Shown here: one piece after another, positions 36,449 through 45,033 of the stretch
How positions within the stretch are numbered: the first letter of the stretch is position 1
Layout: the number at the start of each line of letters is the position of its first letter
Program-made: the position numbers and the translations under genes
Notes under the pieces: generated by a model
The model's database searches: none
Told to the model about the DNA's origin: nothing
The model's input: the letters and a program-made list of their open reading frames with translations, nothing else
NCBI RefSeq assembly: GCF_036699995.1
Contig: NZ_CP144906.1
Coordinates: 2,743,001 to 2,807,000, forward strand
Direction: 5' to 3'
Length of the DNA stretch: 64,000 nucleotides
From: Clostridium beijerinckii
GTDB taxonomy: Bacteria > Bacillota > Clostridia > Clostridiales > Clostridiaceae

Positions 36449-37366
36449 ATGGAGAAAGTACTGAAGAAAAAATTAAAAGTAGGTATAAGTGAATGCTGCT
36501 TTGGAGCAAAAGTAAGATATAATGGTAAAGGATTTGATTATGTAAAAAATTTTGGTAGGGAAAATGAGCAATTTGTATTTTATCCTATGTGCCCTGAATG
36601 TCTTGCTGGATTAGGGGTACCTAGAACACCTATAAGTATAAAGGGTGGTAGTGGACAAGATGTTTTAGAAGGCAAGGCAAAGATTAAAAATAAAACTGGT
36701 GAAGATGTTACAGAAAAGCTTATAAAAGCATGTAACTTTTGTTTAGAATTATTGAATAGTGAGGATATATATATTTATATGTACAAGGAGGGTAGTCCAA
36801 GTTGCGGAGTATATAGGACTACTCTTAAGGACAAAAGACTTGGAAACCCACCTGGAGTATTAGGGGCGATGTTGCTTAAAGAAGGATTCTTTTTAGTATG
36901 TGCAGATGATTTAGAAAGCCCAATAAAAAGGTGGGATATAAGAAGAAGATTAAACGCTTTTGTTTGGGCAAGAGAAGTAGAAATAGAGAATAAAAATCAA
37001 CTTTATAATGTATGGCATGCTCTAAAATTTTTATGTCAAGAATTAGATGAGAAGGCGGCTAGAAGTTTAGGAAATAAGTTATCAAATTTAAACGATACTC
37101 AAAAAGAAGATATTGAAAAATACAGACAACTGATCCTTGATATTATTAGAAAGCCATCAAATTTAAGTAGAATAAAGGCATGGTTATGGAAAAATTATAG
37201 CTACTACAGAAAATATAAAGGTATAGAACTTGATATAGTGAAAGAGCCAACAGATCTAAGATCAAATACAATTTTGGCTGAAGAACTAATTAAGCTAGAA
37301 AACAAACTATATAATGAAGGGTATTCCTTTGGATCTAGTCCAATTCTTTATAGAGGAAAAAGATAA
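36449..37366 (+). CDS. DUF523 (TudS-like) domain protein
   Basis: A 305-residue protein with an N-terminal DUF523 domain (about 8-155): GISECCFGAKVRYNG with C16 and C17, YPMCPECLAGLGVPRTP with C48 and C51, and EGSPSCG with C119. These positions would host an iron-sulfur cluster in TudS-like desulfidases. The C-terminal about 150 residues are helical and are not DUF1722, unlike the paralogue at 1.0-2.0 kb. ATG 36449, shortly after AAAGAGGTG, is preferred over ATG 36428. It forms an operon with the GNAT gene. Confidence 0.8.
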   Translation: MEKVLKKKLKVGISECCFGAKVRYNGKGFDYVKNFGRENEQFVFYPMCPECLAGLGVPRTPISIKGGSGQDVLEGKAKIKNKTGEDVTEKLIKACNFCLELLNSEDIYIYMYKEGSPSCGVYRTTLKDKRLGNPPGVLGAMLLKEGFFLVCADDLESPIKRWDIRRRLNAFVWAREVEIENKNQLYNVWHALKFLCQELDEKAARSLGNKLSNLNDTQKEDIEKYRQLILDIIRKPSNLSRIKAWLWKNYSYYRKYKGIELDIVKEPTDLRSNTILAEELIKLENKLYNEGYSFGSSPILYRGKR

Positions 37367-37516
37367 AAAATGCATATTGTGTATAAAAATGTAGAAATAA
37401 AGGTTATGAAAGTAAGAAAGAATAGAAGGAAAAAAGGATATAGATGTTGAAATATATATAATAAGGTAATTAACCTAATAAATATTTATTGAAATGATAG
37501 TGAGGAGAGAGAATTT

Positions 37517-38059
37517 ATGAAAAAATTTGTTTGTACAGTGTGTGGTTATATTCATGAAGGAGAAACAGCACCAGAAAAATGTCCAGTATGTGGTGTAGGA
37601 TCAGAAAAGTTCATAGAGCAAAGTGGGGACTTAGCTTTTGCTGATGAACATGTAATTGGAGTTGCTAAAGGTGTTGAGAAAGAAGTGATTGATGGATTAC
37701 AGGCGAACTTTATTGGAGAATGCACAGAAGTTGGAATGTATTTAGCTATGTCAAGACAAGCTGATAGAGAAGGGTATCCAGAAGTTGCAGAAGCATATAA
37801 GAGAATAGCATTTGAAGAAGCAGAACATGCTGCTAGATTTGCTGAATTACTTGGTGAAGTAGTAGTAGCAGATACAAAAGCTAACTTACAAGCTAGAGTT
37901 GACGCAGAACATGGTGCATGTCAAGGTAAGAAGGATTTAGCAACACTTGCTAAGAAATTAAACTTAGATGCAATACATGATACAGTTCATGAAATGTGCA
38001 AGGATGAAGCTAGACATGGAAAAGCATTTAAAGGATTGTTAGATAGATATTTTGAATAG
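37517..38059 (+). CDS. Reverse rubrerythrin (N-terminal rubredoxin, C-terminal ferritin-like domain)
   Basis: A 180-residue peroxide-reducing protein with domains in the reverse order to classical rubrerythrin. The rubredoxin iron site is C6, C9, C22 and C25 (CTVCGY and CPVCG). The ferritin-like diiron domain follows, with the E..H pairs in [33 protein letters not shown] and [13 protein letters not shown]. In C. acetobutylicum the equivalent proteins reduce hydrogen peroxide and oxygen with NADH-derived electrons and are derepressed through PerR. The ribosome binding site is GAGGAGAGAG. A strong terminator follows. Confidence 0.95.
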   Translation: MKKFVCTVCGYIHEGETAPEKCPVCGVGSEKFIEQSGDLAFADEHVIGVAKGVEKEVIDGLQANFIGECTEVGMYLAMSRQADREGYPEVAEAYKRIAFEEAEHAARFAELLGEVVVADTKANLQARVDAEHGACQGKKDLATLAKKLNLDAIHDTVHEMCKDEARHGKAFKGLLDRYFE

Positions 38060-38721
38060 AGCAGATTACTAATGATATGTTCTTATTAAGCTAATTTATA
38101 CATATTATTAGAAAGCGTTCATAAAGAGCAAAAAAGTCAGATTAGGTTGAGAACTTAATCTGACTTTTTTTATTCTTTATGAAATTATAACTAAGTCAAA
38201 TATATGAATAACTTTTAAAAGTAGCAGAAATATATAGTATTGAAAGCAGATTTTCTTGTAAAAATCGTGTATCCTTATAAATAATAAAATTAACATAGTA
38301 AAGTAATTTTAAAATCAGAATATTATTAAATATAGTTCATATTATTAAAAAACGTAGATTATAAATTTACTAAAATTTCTAAAATGAATTAAGAAAAAGC
38401 GCCTATTCAAAAAATATAATATAATTATTTCGTATATATAGTTGTTATTATTTTATAGCCTGCACAATAAAGAAGCGCTTAAAATAGTATTAAGTAAGTA
38501 GAATTAAAATAAGTAATAATAATTTTTAAAAATTAATTATATTTAATTTTAAGTTTAGATACATTAATAAAAACATTGAATAGTTAAAAGATCAATACTA
38601 GAATTATATTATGTGAAAGAATGTTGAAATATGGAATTAATGTTTTTAGGTGTTAAAGTATAGTAAAGATTATTAATTATATAAATCTGAACTTTTTTGT
38701 GTTTTATGCTGGAGGTGGGGT
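38060..38721. other. Long AT-rich intergenic region before the GGDEF-EAL gene
   Basis: About 660 bases. Apart from the terminator at 38130-38172 nothing definite is visible. I looked for a c-di-GMP riboswitch because of the gene downstream and did not recognise one. Confidence 0.45.
38130..38172 (+). terminator. Terminator of the rubrerythrin gene
   Basis: AAAAAAGTCAGATTA pairs with TAATCTGACTTTTTT, giving a 15-bp stem ending in a T-tract. Confidence 0.92.
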
Positions 38722-41154
38722 ATTATTAAGACTACGTTATTTATATTATTATTTTTATGTTGCGTTTTTTATTTATTTTTAGGAATATACGGCTATAGGA
38801 TAGATAAGAAATCCAAGACAAATCAGATATTTTTATATATTTGTATTTGCTTTGTACTTTGGTCAGGTGGATATGCAATGATGTTGACATCCGACAACAT
38901 CAATGTAGCATTTTTTTGGAGAAATTCTTCGGTTCTAGGGTATTGTTTTTTTAATGGACTTTGGCTATACTTTGCATATTTGCTCAATAATACAGATGAT
39001 TTTGAATATATTTCAATAATAAAATTTTTAGCATATGTTCCAACTACTATATTATTTATTGGAAATGTTATAGTAGAACCATATTCAGCAATGAATAAAG
39101 AATATTATGGTTGGATTGATGTGGCTCCAGAGTTGTTCCCTCAAATTTTATATATAATATGGGCGATAGTAATAGATATTGCAGGTGTTATAGTGCTGTA
39201 TCTGAGAGGTAAATATTCTAAGATAAATAGAGTAAAAAAGCAAACTAAAATTATTTTGATAACTTGTACAATGAGTATCATTATAGGCATAATTACAGAT
39301 TTTATTTTGCCTTTACTCGGAGTAACTATTTTTCCATCAGCAGTATTAACAGGAGTTATAGCTTTAGGAGGGATCTACTATGCAATAAACAGGCACAGAA
39401 TGATGTTGACTACTCCAAAATATATATCAGAATATATTTTTAACAGTGTAAACGAGCCAATATTTATTTTAAGTGAGAACTTTATTATTCAAAATTGTAA
39501 TAATGCATCATTAAGTGTAACTAATTATAAAATTGAAGAAGTCGAAGGAAAAATATTTAGTGAATTACTTAGTAATGTTGATTTTGACTTAAGTGCCATA
39601 ATTAAAAATGCTTATGCAAAAAATATAGAAGTTAACTTGGAAACGAAATATGGAAATAACATTACCTGTGAATTATCCGGCACAGTTATATATGATGAAT
39701 ATAGAGATATATTAGGTATATTGATATTACTACACGATATTTCGGAAAGAAAAAAAATATTAGAAATGGAAAAGAGCTGCAATTTAAAACTAGAAGAAGC
39801 CAATATTATGCTTAAAAATCAAATTCAAGATAAAATAAGGGCTGAGGAGAAAATTCGTCATTTTGTATATTATGATCCTCTTACAGAACTTCCTAACAGA
39901 AAAATGATGTTAGAAAAGCTTAATTTGCTTATAGAAATTGAAAATAATGGTTTCGCGATGCTTTTCATAGATTTAGATGGATTTAAAAGTATAAATGATA
40001 ATTATGGGCATCAACTTGGTGACAAAGTTCTCAAAAATGTTGCAGACACATTAAAAGGTATAATAAGTGATAATGATATAATCAGCAGAATTGGTGGAGA
40101 TGAATTTGTAATTATAGCAACTAATATAAAATCCACTACTTATGTTAAAGAAATTGCTGAAAGTATTCAAAAAGCATTGAAAACTCCTTTTATTTATAAT
40201 GGGGAGGCTTTAAGTGTCGGAGCCAGTATTGGCATAAGTATATTTCCTGAACATGGCAAGGATACAGATACTTTAATTAGAAAAGCAGACATAGCCATGT
40301 ATGAAGTTAAGAAAAATGGTGGTTATAATTATGCTTTATATTCATCAAAAATAAATGATGAATTTCTTGATAAAATCGATATCAAAGAGAAATTAAATAA
40401 AGCCATGAAAAACAATGAATTTATAATTTACTATCAACCAATTATAAGTTTAAGGTCAATGAAAGTTCTATATTCAGAAGCTCTTATCAGATGGAAGCAA
40501 GGTGATAAAATTATTTCTCCTGCAGAGTTTATTCCAATTGCAAAAAGTGTAGGTGAAATAATACCAATTGATAATTGGGTATTAGAAAATGCCTGTAAGC
40601 AATGTGAAATATGGCATGAGCTTGGAGGCAATGAATTTAGTATTTCAGTTAATGTTTCTTATTCACAATTAAAGCAATCTGAGTTCGTATCAATGGTTCA
40701 AAGTATATTGAATCATTACTCGCTTCCAGCAAGGTGCTTAAATATGGAAATTACTGAAGATGAGGCTATGGAGGACTTTGGTACAATTACAGGAATACTA
40801 GAAGAATTAAGAAAAATAGGAATTAGAGTATCTTTAGATGATTTTGGTACAGGCTATTCATCTCTTAGTTATGTCAATAGATTACCTATTGATATGATAA
40901 AAATTGATAAGTCCCTTATAGCTAATTTAGAGAAAGACTATAAAAGCGTAATGATTGTTAGATCAATAATAAATTTAGGGCACAGCTTGAGTCTTAAGAT
41001 TATTGCAGAAGGAATTGAAACACAGGAACAATTTAGAATTTTAAATGAACTTAATTGTGATTATATTCAAGGCTACTTAATAGGAAAACCAATGGAAGCA
41101 TTAGAGTTTGAGCATAGATTTATTAAAAAAGAAACTGAAATTATGAAATCATAA
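38722..41154 (+). CDS. 7TM-PAS-GGDEF-EAL protein, probable ATT start codon
   Basis: An integral-membrane cyclic di-GMP enzyme. The seven-helix N-terminal sensor is followed by a PAS domain (NSVNEPIFILSENF), GGDEF with intact SRIGGDEFVI, and EAL with YSEALIRW, DDFGTGYSSLSYV and EGIET. No RxxD inhibitory site precedes GGDEF. ATG 38878 would delete the first helix. Upstream the frame stays open with LGIYGYRIDKKSKTNQIFLY, typical of these 7TM domains. No ATG, GTG or TTG exists there, but GGAGG at 38711-38715 lies 6 or 9 nt before in-frame ATT codons at 38722 and 38725. I place the start at one of these, giving about 810 residues. Confidence 0.85.
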   Translation: MIKTTLFILLFLCCVFYLFLGIYGYRIDKKSKTNQIFLYICICFVLWSGGYAMMLTSDNINVAFFWRNSSVLGYCFFNGLWLYFAYLLNNTDDFEYISIIKFLAYVPTTILFIGNVIVEPYSAMNKEYYGWIDVAPELFPQILYIIWAIVIDIAGVIVLYLRGKYSKINRVKKQTKIILITCTMSIIIGIITDFILPLLGVTIFPSAVLTGVIALGGIYYAINRHRMMLTTPKYISEYIFNSVNEPIFILSENFIIQNCNNASLSVTNYKIEEVEGKIFSELLSNVDFDLSAIIKNAYAKNIEVNLETKYGNNITCELSGTVIYDEYRDILGILILLHDISERKKILEMEKSCNLKLEEANIMLKNQIQDKIRAEEKIRHFVYYDPLTELPNRKMMLEKLNLLIEIENNGFAMLFIDLDGFKSINDNYGHQLGDKVLKNVADTLKGIISDNDIISRIGGDEFVIIATNIKSTTYVKEIAESIQKALKTPFIYNGEALSVGASIGISIFPEHGKDTDTLIRKADIAMYEVKKNGGYNYALYSSKINDEFLDKIDIKEKLNKAMKNNEFIIYYQPIISLRSMKVLYSEALIRWKQGDKIISPAEFIPIAKSVGEIIPIDNWVLENACKQCEIWHELGGNEFSISVNVSYSQLKQSEFVSMVQSILNHYSLPARCLNMEITEDEAMEDFGTITGILEELRKIGIRVSLDDFGTGYSSLSYVNRLPIDMIKIDKSLIANLEKDYKSVMIVRSIINLGHSLSLKIIAEGIETQEQFRILNELNCDYIQGYLIGKPMEALEFEHRFIKKETEIMKS

Positions 41155-41195
41155 AAATTAGAAGTATTTTACTAAAATATGACATAGATATAAGA

Positions 41196-41232
41196 TCTAT
41201 CCGTATGCTAAAAATGGATAGCTTCTTAATTT
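41196..41232 (+). terminator. Weak hairpin after the GGDEF-EAL gene
   Basis: CTATCC (41197-41202) / GGATAG (41216-41221) is followed by CTTCTTAATTT. A modest candidate terminator. Confidence 0.45.
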
Positions 41233-41295
41233 GCACAGATGAATATTTGGGGTGTAAAATTCAAGTTATGAAATATTTATTAAGGAGATTTAAAA

Positions 41296-42057
41296 ATGGA
41301 GACAACTATTTATTATTTTACTGGAACAGGAAATTCGCTTAAGATAGCTAAAGATTTAAGTGAAAATATCACCAATTGTCGATTGGTACGTATATGCAAA
41401 CGTAATATGAATATAAATGAAGTAACGTCTAAAAGGGTAGGATTTGTTTTTCCTGTTTACTATAGAGGGCTTCCTAAAATAGTTGCAAAATTTATAAAAA
41501 ACTTAGAGGTTAATTCAGGTAAATACTTTTTTGCAGTAGCTAATTTTGGAAGCTATGCAGCATTAACCTTTGAGCAAATTGATGCTATATTAAGACGTAA
41601 AGGAAAATCGCTTTCAGCAAATTTTAGTGTTGAAATGCCTGGAAATATGTGGTTTATGTATTATCCTCATCCGAAAGAAGACTTCATTAATCGAATGAAT
41701 AATCAATCAAAGATAACAATTGATATTGCAAGAATGATTAATAATAACTATGAAAATAATATTCCTGTCATAAAAAACAGAGATAAAGAAGAAAAGATGT
41801 ATAGAGATTTTAATCCAAATAACATTGACGAAAATTTCTGGGTTAGCGAGAAATGTATAGGCTGTGGCATTTGTTCTAAGGTATGTCCGGCTGAAAATAT
41901 AGAAGTTATAGAAACAAAACCTTCGTGGAAACACCGATGTGAACAATGTCTAGCATGTATTCACTTATGTCCACAGACAGCAATTGAATTTAAGAAAGAT
42001 TCAATAAATAAAGAAAGATATAAAAATATATTTATTGAAATGAAGGAGCTCTTTTAA
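41296..42057 (+). CDS. EFR1-family ferredoxin-flavodoxin fusion protein
   Basis: A 253-residue EFR1 protein. A flavodoxin-like N-domain starts YYFTGTGNSLKIAKDL (FMN-phosphate loop) and continues GFVFPVYYRGLPKIV. Two 4Fe-4S clusters at the C-terminus are ligated by CIGCGICSKVCPAENIEV and CEQCLACIHLCPQTAIEF. It probably moves low-potential electrons between soluble carriers in the cytosol. Partners are unknown. AAGGAGATTTAAAA precedes the ATG. A fragment resembling another ferredoxin cluster motif lies just downstream. Confidence 0.92.
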   Translation: METTIYYFTGTGNSLKIAKDLSENITNCRLVRICKRNMNINEVTSKRVGFVFPVYYRGLPKIVAKFIKNLEVNSGKYFFAVANFGSYAALTFEQIDAILRRKGKSLSANFSVEMPGNMWFMYYPHPKEDFINRMNNQSKITIDIARMINNNYENNIPVIKNRDKEEKMYRDFNPNNIDENFWVSEKCIGCGICSKVCPAENIEVIETKPSWKHRCEQCLACIHLCPQTAIEFKKDSINKERYKNIFIEMKELF

Positions 42058-42234
42058 AATCTATTTCCTTAAGTTTAAATTTCAAAGGATGCGCTGGTTG
42101 TTTAGCATGTGTTTAGATAATTGGTACTAAAAACAATAGTAATGCATACCATATAAGTAAATTTAAAGGGAAGGACCAATGGAAATAAGTGGAATTATTG
42201 ATGTTTTAGACTATTTAATTATAAACTAGATATA
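42057..42234 (+). pseudogene. Possible ferredoxin-like remnant and orphan start
   Basis: In the frame 42057-42113 the sequence reads ...SLNFKGCAGCLACV and then TAG. CxxCxxC matches the first half of a 4Fe-4S motif. No start or ribosome binding site exists. Shortly after, GGGAAGGACCA precedes an ATG at about 42180 that opens only 16 codons (MEISGIIDVLDYLIIN). Both look like debris of decayed genes, but the parents cannot be identified. Confidence 0.3.
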
Positions 42235-42275
42235 GAATTACTAGCTGTTTCATTTTTGTTTTTAGGAGGAAGAGC

Positions 42276-43451
42276 ATGGATATTGATAAGATATTTTATA
42301 AAACATTATTTAAGAATCTGTTTAGCGATCCTGTAGAAATAAAATTTTGGGATGGAACTACTGAAAAATATTTAGAAGGAGAACCAGTTTTCAAAATTAT
42401 TTTTAATGAACCAATTTCCAAAGCTGATATTATTAAAAATCCATCATTAGCATTTGGAGAAGGGTATATGACTAAGAAAGTAGATATAGAGGGAAGTGTT
42501 AAAAAAGCTATAGAGTCTATATATAATAATAAGGATAGCTTTTTGAATAATAGTAACATGTATTCAAAGCTTCTAAGAAAAGCTTCAAATAATATCAAAC
42601 ATAGTAAAGAAAATATTGAGTTTCATTATGATATAGGCAATGATTTTTATAAACTATGGTTAGACGATACAATGACATATTCATGTGCGTATTTCAAGAC
42701 ACCTAGTGATTCACTGACACAAGCACAAAAGAATAAGGTGCTACACATCCTTAATAAATTGGACTTAAAAGAAGGAGAAACTTTACTTGATATAGGATGT
42801 GGATGGGGTGAATTAATTATTTCTGCAGCTAAGGAATATAATGTGAAAGCTACTGGAATAACTTTAAGTTCTGAGCAATTTGCAAAAGTCAAAGAAAAAA
42901 TAGATAATGAGAATCTGAACAATCTAGTTGATGTTCAGCTTGTTGATTATAGGGAATTTAAAGATAGGCAATTTGATAAGATAGTTAGTGTAGGTATGCT
43001 GGAACATGTAGGAAAAGATCATATTACTGAATATTTTAATACTATAGATAGATTATTAAATGATAAGGGATTATCTTTACTTCATTGCATAACATCAGTT
43101 ACAGAAGGTGGAAATAATACTTGGATAGATAAGTATATTTTTCCAGGTGGATACGTTCCATCTGTTTCAGAATTGATCTTCTCAATGTCAGATAAAAATT
43201 TCAATGTAATTGATGTAGAAAATCTTAGATTGCATTATGAAAAAACGCTAGAACATTGGGCAAGTAATTTTGAAAATGCTTTACCTGAAATAAGAAAAAC
43301 TAAGGATGAAACATTTATAAGAATGTGGAGATTATATTTAAATGCCTGTGCAGCATCTTTTAATAGTGGAAATGTTCATATACACCAATTTCTATTTGGC
43401 AAAGGAGTAAATAATAATTTACATTGGACTAGAGAGTATATGTATAAATAA
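42276..43451 (+). CDS. cfa: Cyclopropane-fatty-acyl-phospholipid synthase family methyltransferase
   Basis: A 391-residue enzyme of the Cfa family, which adds a methylene from S-adenosylmethionine across double bonds of membrane phospholipid chains. The signatures are FHYDIGNDFYKLWLDDTMTY at about 117-136, SAM-binding LDIGCGWGE at 171-179, MLEHVGKDH near 244 and the IFPGGYVPS block near 288. Clostridia use cyclopropane lipids in stationary phase and under solvent or acid stress. TAGGAGGAAGAGC precedes the ATG. Confidence 0.92.
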   Translation: MDIDKIFYKTLFKNLFSDPVEIKFWDGTTEKYLEGEPVFKIIFNEPISKADIIKNPSLAFGEGYMTKKVDIEGSVKKAIESIYNNKDSFLNNSNMYSKLLRKASNNIKHSKENIEFHYDIGNDFYKLWLDDTMTYSCAYFKTPSDSLTQAQKNKVLHILNKLDLKEGETLLDIGCGWGELIISAAKEYNVKATGITLSSEQFAKVKEKIDNENLNNLVDVQLVDYREFKDRQFDKIVSVGMLEHVGKDHITEYFNTIDRLLNDKGLSLLHCITSVTEGGNNTWIDKYIFPGGYVPSVSELIFSMSDKNFNVIDVENLRLHYEKTLEHWASNFENALPEIRKTKDETFIRMWRLYLNACAASFNSGNVHIHQFLFGKGVNNNLHWTREYMYK

Positions 43452-43469
43452 TATTATCTAAAAGTTTTG

Positions 43470-43521
43470 GCCATATTTTATAATGAATTCTTTTATTAGT
43501 ACCATTCATTATAGGATATGG
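43470..43521 (+). terminator. Long hairpin after cfa
   Basis: GCCATAT..TATAATGAA (from 43470) pairs with TTCATTATA..ATATGGC (to 43521) with a small internal mismatch. No strong T-tract follows. It probably marks the cfa transcript end and abuts a MITE-like relic. Confidence 0.6.
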
Positions 43522-43522
43522 C

Positions 43523-43620
43523 TATATATATGTTGCAATTCACAATGCACAGTTCACAAGCCATAATTACGGCTGAAATTTTTGAAATATCTTTAGAATT
43601 ATGATGAAGAATTATTTTAT
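43523..43620. repeat. MITE-like repeat, copy 1 (right end lost)
   Basis: It starts TATATATATGTTGCAATT like the left end of the complete copy at 47389, contains CACAATGCACAGTTCACAA, and shares the inner part ACGGCT.AAATT and the 20-mer-plus block ending GATGAAGAATTATTTT with that copy. The right terminal TGCAACATATATA is missing. Confidence 0.6.
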
Positions 43621-43719
43621 TTCTAAATGATTAATTTGAATAAATTTTATATTTATATGCAACCTAATCAAGAGTAGATATATAATTTTGAGTATTTATA
43701 TCTAATGGGAGGTATTATA

Positions 43720-44781
43720 ATGAAAATATTTAATAAAAGAATTGCGACGGTATTGTTTACTTTAACTATTTTTTCATTGATATCTATAACTCAAGTTAAA
43801 ACAATAGCAAGTTTGGATTCTAACACTAGTAGAGTGTCTAATATAGCAGTAATATTTTTCGTAACTGATGATCCATTTACTATGAAAGTTATTGAAAGCC
43901 TAAAGAATATAGAAAATGAGAATCAAAATAAAGTGAAATTTACTTTTTTAAATCCTAAGAACAATATAGCAATACAAGATGAACTATTAGATGCTGCGTT
44001 ACAAACAAAATATGATTTGTTTATATTATATTTACCAGACAGAAGAGAAAGTACTGTAGAAAGTGTTATTAACAAGATTAAGCAAAAGAATAAACCTTTA
44101 ATACTAATGAATATTATACCTGAAGTGGCTTCAAAAGCTTCTAAATTATATGATAAGGTTGTTTTTGTAACTCCTGACTCGAAGAAAGCTGGCATTGCTC
44201 AAGGTAAAATTATTGCTGATTTTTGGAATAGAAATAAAAGCGGTTTAGATACAAATGGTGATAATATATTACAGTATGTTTTGTTGCAAGGTCCATCTGA
44301 TGATCCACAGCCCATTGATAGAAGTAAATATGCAATATCAACGCTTAATGATTCTGGAATAAAGACGCAAGAACTTGCTAGAGTAAATGCTAATTGGTCT
44401 AAGGATTTAGCTAAAAGTTCTATTGATAATCTGTTCCTTAAATATAATGGAAGAATTGAAGCAATAATTTCAAACAATGATGCTATGGCAATAGGAGCTA
44501 TTGAGGCATTACAAAAATATGGATATAACAAAGATAATAAGTCAAAAAATATAGCTGTTGTTGGAATTGATGGATTACAAGAAGCAAAAAATTTAATTGA
44601 TAAAGGAATCATGACTGGAACTGTTATTCAAGATCCAAGGATTGAAGCTGAAGTTTTATATAATGTTGGAATGAATTTAATTAAAAATTTAAGCCCAACA
44701 GAAAATACAGATTATAAAGTTGTTGATGGAGAAATTATAATACCATTTCCGTATGATACATATATACGTAGCATTAGTTAA
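43720..44781 (+). CDS. Orphan MglB-like sugar-binding protein (paralogue 1)
   Basis: A 353-residue type-I periplasmic-binding-fold protein resembling galactose/glucose-binding MglB. The conserved region is ISNNDAMAIGAIEALQKYGY followed by VGIDGLQEAKNLIDKG near residues 260-295. An N-terminal hydrophobic segment (about 8-30) looks like a signal peptide, but there is no lipobox cysteine. No ABC permease or ATPase gene is nearby. It may feed a transporter or chemoreceptor encoded elsewhere. ATG 43720 follows GGGAGGT with 6-nt spacing. ATG 43705 overlaps that site. A paralogue lies at 59.5-60.5 kb. Confidence 0.82.
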   Translation: MKIFNKRIATVLFTLTIFSLISITQVKTIASLDSNTSRVSNIAVIFFVTDDPFTMKVIESLKNIENENQNKVKFTFLNPKNNIAIQDELLDAALQTKYDLFILYLPDRRESTVESVINKIKQKNKPLILMNIIPEVASKASKLYDKVVFVTPDSKKAGIAQGKIIADFWNRNKSGLDTNGDNILQYVLLQGPSDDPQPIDRSKYAISTLNDSGIKTQELARVNANWSKDLAKSSIDNLFLKYNGRIEAIISNNDAMAIGAIEALQKYGYNKDNKSKNIAVVGIDGLQEAKNLIDKGIMTGTVIQDPRIEAEVLYNVGMNLIKNLSPTENTDYKVVDGEIIIPFPYDTYIRSIS

Positions 44782-44973
44782 TCATAAATAGGAAAGCTTT
44801 TTAAAATAATCCTTGCATCTGAAATTGTTAATGATAATGAACTTTTTAGAGTAATATATTTCTTAAATTCTTTCTTGTAACTATATATTAAAATACTATG
44901 ATATACGTACTTGACACTTCCTGATGCAAAAGAATTTAAAAAATTGCATGCAAGTAAAGCATTATTTTAAGTT

Positions 44974-45011
44974 AAGCTGGTACTTTTGCTCAAAAAATAC
45001 CAGCTTTTTAA
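44974..45011. terminator. Terminator between the binding-protein gene and the larA-like gene
   Basis: AAGCTGGTA (44974-44982) / TACCAGCTT (44998-45006) is followed by TTTTA on the plus strand. It is placed between convergent genes and may act both ways. Confidence 0.8.
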
Positions 45012-45033
45012 TAGTGTTACAAGCTAATGATTA

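Noticed and set aside
38060..38721. Possible c-di-GMP riboswitch upstream of the GGDEF-EAL gene
   Set aside because: No GEMM-like conserved core or tetraloop-receptor pattern was seen. Only AT-rich sequence follows the rubrerythrin terminator.
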